From assembly GCA_032164295.1 (NCBI GenBank), contig JAJHTX010000002.1:3782001-3846000 (forward strand): DNA of 64,000 nt, read 5' to 3'. Positions 57,070-64,000 of this stretch are shown here, one piece after another. This stretch comes from Inonotus obliquus. Its lineage: Eukaryota > Basidiomycota > Agaricomycetes > Hymenochaetales > Hymenochaetaceae. A model generated the notes under the pieces. It was not told where the DNA came from and did no database searches. It worked only from the letters and a program-made list of their open reading frames with translations. Numbering within the stretch: the stretch's first letter is position 1; each line of letters starts with the position of its first letter. The position numbers and the translations under genes were made by a program.

Positions 57070-59765
57070 ATGACTCAGCGGCAGCTTCTAGATACCTCTT
57101 TCGAAGTCATTGTCGGAATTTGCTGTTTCCTGCAGTTGAAGGATGTTCTAGCTTTTGAACAGGTGAGATTTCGTGTTAGTGACTGACAGTGTAGACGATG
57201 ATCACTCAGCGGTTATCGGCTGGTATCAAGACATGTAGGAAAGCGCGAGACGTAGTAGCTGAGCGCCAAGTCTGGCTTTCCTTGCTCAAGAGACTCGATC
57301 AGTGCTGTGCGCCAGACATACCACCCCATATCGATCTCGACTCGCTTTCTAAACTGGAGTTACGCGACCGTATCGTAACCGCTGTGCGTATATATGAGAA
57401 CTGTCTTCGAGGAGAGGCTCGATATGTTCTAAGAACCAGCCTGGCCCCTGTTTACCCTGTACTCATTGGAGGTGCTTTGCCACTGGTCGCCGCTGGTTCC
57501 GAGGTTCAACTCGCCCCTGGTGGTCGCTATCTATACGTCCTACTGTCCGGCACTGTCATGCAGATATATGACCTACACAGAAACAACACTTGCGTCTGGT
57601 CATACACGTACCAAATGAAGCGAGCGAGCCGTTACAAGCGGTCGCCAAATGCGTTTGAGATGGTCCGAGACGGTTCGATTATACTTTTGCTTTCACTCAA
57701 AGACGTGAATGAACGGGGAGAATGGTGATCGTCTTCTAATGTACAACTTGTTTAACACCCCCCCTAACGCTGCTTGGAGGTCATTCCAGGTTCACCATCT
57801 CTTTCCAGCTGAAAATGACGTGCATGAGCTTCAGTCAACTTTGGTTTACTCGAGTCCTACATTCCTACCTTTCATTGGCTAAATGAAGTTGGCTGGAGAC
57901 CTTGCTTTGGTAAAAGGGGACAAAAGACTTATTGTAACCAATTGGAGAGATGGTTGGTACCTCGAGTTGTCCTGCGTAAGTCTTAGTGTAATCGAGTGCC
58001 TCTTGTCCCTTAATTATTCCTTCGTCATCAGCAGGCAAAGATTCCTGATAGTCGCATATGGGAAATAAACGTACTGCGAGACACAATAATCGTTCTTGTT
58101 CGCATTGAGCTGCATTTACCACACTGGTCAATCACTGCTATTTCGTTCCGCCAGCTATTCTCAATTCATGGAAACCAGGGTTCAGGATGCATGCTATCAA
58201 TGGACGATCCACGGTTTTCGTCCGCTTCTCTCGAGTTCCCGAAGTGGCCCGAGGCCACATTTATGCAGCCATTTCACGAGACGAGCATTTTGATTACACT
58301 TATCGGGGAGGGAAACGACCGCAATCGCATCACACGCTACGAGTTTCTTTTCGACCCGAACTCAGAAACGCAGCCGGGTCTGGTATTATTGGGAAAGAAG
58401 GAGGATACAATGTCAGGGCAGGCAGGACTTTCTGTCTTTGGTGGTGGTTGTATGACGAGGACGAAAGGCGGTTTTCGTCGTCGTCGACTCCTCGATCAAT
58501 CCGACGGACCGGATATTCTTGTGAAATTTGGCTACAAGTCTGATGGGGGAATTTTTGAGGCGACTATAATCCCCGTGGAGCACTTTAAGCTGGGTGTATT
58601 ATACACAGAGGAGTACAGCAGTGCTGTGGTCCTTTCACGATACGGCAAAACGATAGAAATCTGGTATCCGGAGTAAATGGCGTAAGAACTGTGTATTTGG
58701 TAAGTCTCACACCTGTCCTCGGATACGATGTATGTAGAATAGAATTCTGACCTGGTCGCGTTTGTGTTTTGATATTGCCAGGGGTGCGTGTACACTTATG
58801 CAAGTGGTCACTAATCTGACGAGGTAACGTACATATTTATATACGCGCAAATTCGATATTCCTTTCGTTGAACATTGATGCGTCACCGATTCAGAGATTG
58901 AACGGAAACTAGTATCCACCGGGTTTGACAAGATGCGACATTGTATAATAGCTCTCTTAGCAACACGTACGAGACGTCTCGGGGCGGGCAGCCATAGTCA
59001 TACTCCGCTGGGCGAGAATCTGATGCGTATGTCCCAGGAATAACACTGAAGTACTATGAACATGATTTGTGCGACATTATTGCAGGTACGGAGTAGAGAA
59101 TTCTGTGCGCATCTCATAAGAGTTGGATAGATGAGAAGGCAGAATGACCCTTGTCTCCATCGACAGAATTATTTTGCGGTCATTTATATGACGAAACAGA
59201 ACGAAATGTTCAATATTCTTGAGTACGATTATGCGGTACTGTCGCGCCTTGACTAAAACTCATCATGTTTATTTTGAGGATGCTGATAAAGATGTTGACT
59301 GAATTAGAGTGGTATGTCGTAATTGAGAATTAAGTATCTTTGTACACAAGAAATCGAGATGAAAAGTGCCAAGCCAAACCTACACCGATGCCATTCTTTC
59401 GATCAGATCGAAAAGGAGATTGGACGAGGAATTCCAGTCAGCACGGATGGCGAAGGAGTAATGATATACCGGAGTTCAAAGAGCGCCCAATGTGCTAAAT
59501 TTGAAAAGAATACTAGAGAAGCAGGATAAAAATGACATTCGGTGGTGGTGATATATGGGTGGGATAATTAGTTGAAAACGTAGATGTTTCTATCCTGGTC
59601 CTTGTGGCTGGCGAGACAGAGAATAGCACACTTATGCGACTACTAATATAACGCTAAGTGCAGTATTTTTCGTGAAAGTTCCAATCCTGGGAGGCAGATA
59701 TTTGATTATTCGTGAGAGCCACCTCCAACAAGGCAGTTGGTAATGATGAGGATTGCTAACCGCAT
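56957..59765. repeat. Tandem duplication, unit A
   Basis: Left copy of a direct duplication. It begins near GGGAACTTTCACAAAC (about 56958), spans the F-box gene and runs on through downstream sequence that matches unit B until about 59765. Compared with B it has roughly 600 extra bases between about 58712 and 59345. Boundaries were judged by eye. Confidence 0.8.
57070..58676 (+). pseudogene. F-box gene, copy A, broken by an in-frame TAA
   Basis: Exons 57070-57162, 57231-57724, 57780-57975 and 58035-58676 match copy B base for base in layout and total 1425 bases (475 codons). The F-box reads FEVIVGICCFLQLKDVLAFEQ joined across intron 1 to TCRKARDVVAERQVWLSLLKRL. Downstream is a beta-rich region (LAPGGRYLYVLLSGTVMQIYDL) like the C-terminal parts of other agaricomycete F-box proteins. 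A TAA at 57880-57882 replaces the CAA of copy B, about two fifths of the way through. The frame is otherwise open to the end. If translated it would give about 228 residues with the F-box intact and the C-terminal target-binding half missing. It is either a young pseudogene, a strain-specific null, or a truncated adaptor. A read error is also possible. Confidence 0.8.
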
Positions 59766-60427
59766 GTAGGTATTTTGCGGTTTCGAAACGGAAACAACCC
59801 AATTCGAAATTGATGCGTGCAGCATGCGGTGAGCGGTGTGTGGTGCACGGTGTCCCTCGGGGACGCCATATGATCAGATAATTCTTCGTTGTTGATTACA
59901 GTATCAAGAAGAAGAAATTACTTTGAATTTCAAATGAAGACTCGGAGGAGAATATAAAGACTATAAGTACTTGTTAGTAACAACACAAGCAAAGTGCAAG
60001 TAAACTGAGGCGTGATTATGACTGAGGATATGTTATTCGAAGTTGTCCAACTCGCTCGTAGTCCGGCATCTCTCTGCAGGGAAACCTCGAAGGTGGAAAT
60101 GTTCACGCAGAGATCAGACTCCATAGCAATTCGAATTCCGGGACCTTGGAGACAAGTGTAGGAAGTGTTTACGTTCTTCCCACAGAATCGCAGAGAAGTT
60201 CTGTCTGTTTGAGCCGGGTTAGGAACGAACGAACGTTGTGCAAAAGACGCTGATAATAAACAGCAACCAGGACAGATTCAGTGTCTCCAAGGTTCAGGTA
60301 TTAGTCATAACTGTGGGAACTTTCACAAACAATTACATACGAACAGTGATTTGCGGTCTAGGTTTAACCCTTCCTTCCTTCATGCCGCTCACAAACGTAA
60401 CATAAAACCAGAGAATCCTTCTTTATC
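58677..60427. other. Spacer between the two F-box copies
   Basis: The first about 35 bases match unit B. About 58712-59345 has no counterpart there. From 59345 to 59765 it again matches sequence downstream of copy B. From 59766 to about 60310 it is unique, and the last 110 bases match the promoter of copy A. No transposon ends or genes were recognised; the open frame at 59323-59529 lies in duplicated non-coding sequence. Confidence 0.55.
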
Positions 60428-62490
60428 ATGACTCAGCGGCAGCTCCTAGACTCGCCTTTCGAAGTCATTCTCGCCATTTGCTGTTTCCTGTTGTTAAAGG
60501 ATGTTCTAGCTTTTGAGCAGGTGAGATACCCTGTTAGTGACTGCAGACGATGTTCACTCAGCGGTTATCGGCTGGTATCAAGACATGTAGGAAAGCGCGA
60601 GACGTAGTAGCTGAGCGCCAAGTCTGGCTTTCCTTGCTCAAGAGACTCGATCAGTGCTGTGCGCCGGACATACCGCCCCATGTCGATCTCGATTCTCTGT
60701 CTACACTAGAGTTACGCGACCGTATCGTAACCGCTGTTCGAATATATGAGAACTGTCTTCGAGGAGAGGCCCGATATGTTCTCAGAGCAAGCTTTGTCCC
60801 GGAGATCCCCCGGCACATTGGGGATGCTGTGTCACTAGTCGACGCGGGTTCCGAGGTTAAACTCGCCCCTGGTGGTCGCCATCTATTCGTCCAACTGTCC
60901 GACACTGTCATGCAGATATATGACCTACACAGAAACAATGCTTGTGTCTGGTCATACACGTATCAGAATAAACTAACAAGCCGTTACAAGCGGTCGCCAA
61001 ATGCGTTTGAGATGGTCCGAGACGGTTCGATTATACTTTTGCTTTCACTCAAAGACGTGAATGAACGGGGAGAATGGTGATCGTCTTCTAATGTACAACT
61101 TATTTAACACCCCCCTAACGCTGCTTGGAGGTCATTCCAGGTTCACCATCTCTTTCCAGCTGAAAATGACGTGCATGAGCTTCAATCAACTTTGGTTTAC
61201 TCGAGTCCTACATTCCTACCTTTCATTGGCCAAATGAAGTTGGCTGGAGACCTTGCTTTGGTAAAAGGGGACAAAAGACTTATTGTAACCAATTGGAGAG
61301 ATGGTTGGTACCTCGAGTTGTCCTGCGTAAGTCTTGGTGTAATTGGGTGCCGCTGTCCCTCAATATTTCCTTCGTCATTCGCAGGCAGAGGTTCCTGATA
61401 GTTTCATATGGGAACTAAACGTGCTGCAAGACACAATAATCGTTCTTGTTCGCATTGGTCTGCGTTTACCACGCTGTTCAACCACTACTATCTTGTTCCA
61501 CCAGCTATTCTCAATTTATGGAAACCAAGGGTCAGGACGCACGCTATCATTGGATGATCCACGATTTTCGTCCGCTTCTTTCGAGTTCCCGACGTGGCCC
61601 GAGGCCACATTTATGCAACCTTTTCACGAGAAGGGCGTTTTGATTACAATCATCGGGAAGGGAAACGACCGCAATCGCATCACACGCTACGAGTTTCTTT
61701 ACGACGCGAACTCAGAAACGCAGCCGGCTCCGGTATTGTTGGGAAAGAAGGAGGATACATTGTCAGGGCAGGCAGTACTTTCTGTCATTTGTGGCTGTTA
61801 TATGACAAGGACGAAATGTGGTTTTCGTTTTCGTCGACTCCTCGATCGACCCGACGCGCCATATAATCTTGTGAAATTTGGCTACAAGTTTGATGGGGGC
61901 ATTTTTGAGTCGACTTTGACTCCCGTGGAGCACTTTCAGCAGGGTGCATTATACCCAGAGGAGTACAGCAGTGCTCTAGGCCTTACACGAGACGGCAAAA
62001 CAATAGAAATCTGGTACCCAGAGTAAATGGCATAAGGACTGTGTATTTGGTAAGTCTCGCACTTATGAGGATTGAATTGGCATGAAATGATGAAATCGAG
62101 ATGAACTGAAAGGTGATAAGCCAATTCCACACCGATCGTTCTTCACACTAGATGATAAGGAGTTTGAACGAGAGATTCCAATAGGGCTGGCGAAGGAGGA
62201 TCAATATACCGAAGTGACGAAGAGCGCCCATTATGCTAATTTTGAAAAGGTACTATTAGACAAACAAGATAAGAATATCACTCGGTGGTGGTGGTGATAG
62301 TGACATGATCAATTGCATAGATATTTTGTAAGACAGCACACACATGTAGCTAAAGTAACACTAGTACTGAGCGCAACAGTTCACCATGTAAGTTCCAATC
62401 TACTGGGAAGTGGCTAATTGATTTTTCGTGAGCCACTTCCAAAAGACGATCGGTTGTCCTGTTACGGATGGGATGGTAATAAGAATTGCT
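60310..62490. repeat. Tandem duplication, unit B
   Basis: Right copy of the direct duplication, about 2.2 kb, carrying the intact F-box gene. It begins near GGGAACTTTCACAAAC (about 60317) and continues beyond the gene until about 62490. It lacks about 600 bases that unit A has after its gene. Confidence 0.8.
60428..62026 (+). CDS. F-box protein, copy B, intact, 474 aa
   Basis: Exons 60428-60520, 60583-61076, 61131-61326 and 61385-62026 total 1425 bases, 475 codons with the stop. Intron 1 splits the F-box as in related fungal genes: FEVILAICCFLLLKDVLAFEQ joined to TCRKARDVVAERQVWLSLLKRL. Then come a helical stretch (LELRDRIVTAVRIYENCLRG), beta-rich repeats (LAPGGRHLFVQLSDTVMQIYDL, KLAGDLALVKGDKRLIVTNW) and the C-terminal part ending KTIEIWYPE. 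The family is expected to bind Skp1 in SCF ubiquitin ligases through the F-box; the beta-rich region probably selects the target. Intron 2 has a clear CTAAC branch site 13-14 bases before its acceptor. It differs strongly from copy A in parts of exon 2 and exon 4, and hardly at all elsewhere. The function is not known. Confidence 0.85.
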
Positions 62491-64000
62491 TGTTCGTCGA
62501 GAAATAAGAGACAATTATATGGGACGGTGTTCTACGCCCTTCCCGCACCGCTGAGAAGGAGGAGGACATCAGACTAGTTGTAGTGTCCGCCCTTGTCGCA
62601 ACCACAACGTAACAGAAGAGAAGAAACTCATCCTGAGTCAGGAACGAAAACGAATGAGTCAATCGTATCGCAAAGCCACAATCCAGGACCCCAGAGACTC
62701 CAAGTCTTTCTCCCCTTATGGTAATTAGGCTGAACACGAGGACCTCCGAAATGGGCAGGTTTACGTGTTCATTGTTTCTGCTTGTTTGTGTTACTCAGCC
62801 AAACAAGCGGGATGGGATGTGCTGCTTTGCCGCACTTCCTACACTACAGAAAGTAGCAGTCTGCTTACTTCTCTTCTTAAACGATATCAAGATCCTCGCA
62901 TAATGAGGAGAGGTTGTTTACAAAAAGAGAGGGCAATTCGAGGAGCCAGTATTCCCTCACTACTTCCGCGACGTAAATCTGGCTCTACTCTCTTCGCTTC
63001 GATAGCCTGGAATATTCAAGGTCTTCTAGAGCCTCTTGTTGAGCAAGATGGTTTTGTTGAAGAAAGAATCAAGAAAGTTCACGTTCATAGCTTATTGGTC
63101 GCACAGCCTACATCCTCGATCGAGCTACTCCGACTCCACGCTCCACTCTTCCAGTGAGGTTTATATTGGACTGATATCACAATTGCACTGACAGCGAGGA
63201 GACCACCTAGACTACTTCGAAAATGGACCTTTGGACGAAGCTCTCATGACCGCGTCGCGCTCATTTCGCTCTTCTCGAATTCCAATCCGTCACTGCACAG
63301 CCTCGAACTTTCGAGGCTGTGTTGCTATTGAATTCGCCTCGTACGCAGATACTAAGCATTCTCTTGATTCAGGGCTTTCTGTTGCTGAACTCTCTCTGCT
63401 GTGTTCTTCTTTCCTGGACATGAGGCTCCGGAGTTTCAAGTTGAAGGTTAGGAGAATATCGTTGATTCCTTTCGGGTATTGATTCTACATGTTAGTCTTG
63501 GCAAGCAGGCTGGATCTAAAAGCTTTCCGCTAGGATCTTAGGATAAACCTCGAACGGAGCGGAACAGTACGGCTCGCATTTTGCACGACGAGTGGCGTAT
63601 TGAAATCCGATCTGTGTCGAAAGTGTTTCGGTGTCTCGTGATCGGTGCTTTCCGCAACGTACTTCATGGATCAAAACCTGATTTAGATGGCTGGCTGGAA
63701 ATCGCGCGGAACTTGCTACATGTGTTGATAGTAATGTCAGGCTGTGCATAGCTACATTGGTACATCGTGCTCATCCCATTCCTTCTGATAGCTGACCGTC
63801 TCAACCAACATCTTATCGTCCTCTGGCCATTAATCCTCGTGTCTGGCTCACAACACAAATCAATGGGTTCACAGCATTTCCCGCCAACCCCTTCAACCCC
63901 TATCACTGGCATGTCTTCGATATCGCCGAACAGAGCACATGATCTACCGTATCTTCAATTCATTCAGATTCTCGATCCTATATATATATGGATCGGGACG
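62027..64000. other. Right end of window, no gene recognised
   Basis: Up to about 62490 this is duplicated spacer. Beyond that, open frames at 62765-63157 and 63231-63482 on + have mixed, protein-like composition (for example LFASIAWNIQGLLEPLVEQDG), but no known domain and no clear start or splice chain. They could be exons of a gene or of a decayed gene that continues past the window edge. A TATATATATA run lies near 63979. Confidence 0.4.

Noticed and set aside
57181..57728. F-box copy A starting at the 57198 ATG as a separate 176-codon protein
   Set aside because: That frame runs through intron 1 and past the intron 2 donor. Splicing 57070-57162 to 57231 restores the F-box, and splicing 57724 to 57780 continues the frame.
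57880..57882. The nonsense mutation as proof of repeat-induced point mutation
   Set aside because: One C-to-T change in a CpA context is not enough. The two copies show no general excess of transitions in the shared block, and RIP of that kind is mainly an ascomycete process.

Overview
The window looks like nuclear DNA of a filamentous basidiomycete, most probably an Agaricomycete. Genes are dense and broken by many short introns (about 45-70 bases) with GT..AG ends and CTAAC/CTGAC-like branch sites. Neighbouring genes often share short divergent promoters. The proteins include fungal-type families: an mL41/MRPL27 ribosomal protein, a large Ser/Pro-rich NOT4, F-box families and a Ser-rich single-pass surface protein. 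I found no rRNA, tRNA, CRISPR array or intact transposon.

Layout. 1-1183: no gene recognised. 1184-2844 (+): uncharacterised six-exon gene. 2845-5130: non-coding with simple repeats. 5131-6222 (+): Ser/Asn-rich membrane glycoprotein. 6579-13114 (-): MOT1/BTAF1, the Swi2/Snf2 ATPase that removes TBP from DNA. 13353-14948 (+): JMJD5-like JmjC protein. 15589-16817 (-): TSR3, an 18S rRNA aminocarboxypropyltransferase. 16993-17622 (+): mitoribosomal mL41. 17780-19914 (-): splicing factor SPF45. 20127-21299 (-): F-box/LRR-like protein. 21735-23854 (+): DCN1, a cullin neddylation factor. 24296-25138 (-): small single-pass membrane protein. 25408-30397 (-): NOT4, the E3 ligase of CCR4-NOT. 30663-31318 (-): PDCD5. 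31444-32105 (+): CIAO2B/MIP18 of the cytosolic Fe-S targeting complex. 32299-36643 (-): PAN2 deadenylase. 36797-39620 (+): TBC1D5-like Rab GAP. 39856-42397 (+): SDH1, the succinate dehydrogenase flavoprotein. 44055-44775 (+): dual-specificity phosphatase. 44776-53473: gene-poor stretch with a heptanucleotide minisatellite and one weak gene candidate. 53474-55797 (+): large disordered protein. 56957-62490: tandem duplication carrying two F-box genes, the first broken by a nonsense codon. 62491-64000: nothing recognised.

How the genes relate. Most of the block from 6.5 to 42.4 kb is housekeeping: transcription (MOT1), splicing (SPF45), mRNA decay (NOT4, PAN2), ribosome making (TSR3, mL41), ubiquitin-like control (DCN1, NOT4), Fe-S delivery (CIAO2B) and the Fe-S/flavin respiratory enzyme complex II (SDH1). 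The right end (44.8-64 kb) is accessory in character: low gene density, simple repeats, and a young F-box duplication that is diverging in patches.

The most notable observations are: (1) two apparent GC-AG introns in the 167-codon CIAO2B gene; (2) the tandem F-box pair, with identical exon structure, a C-to-T nonsense codon in one copy, and a sharp mosaic of near-identical and strongly diverged blocks. I did not find a clearly new multi-gene system. Splice sites were worked out by eye from reading frame and family conservation; no alignment or search was run.
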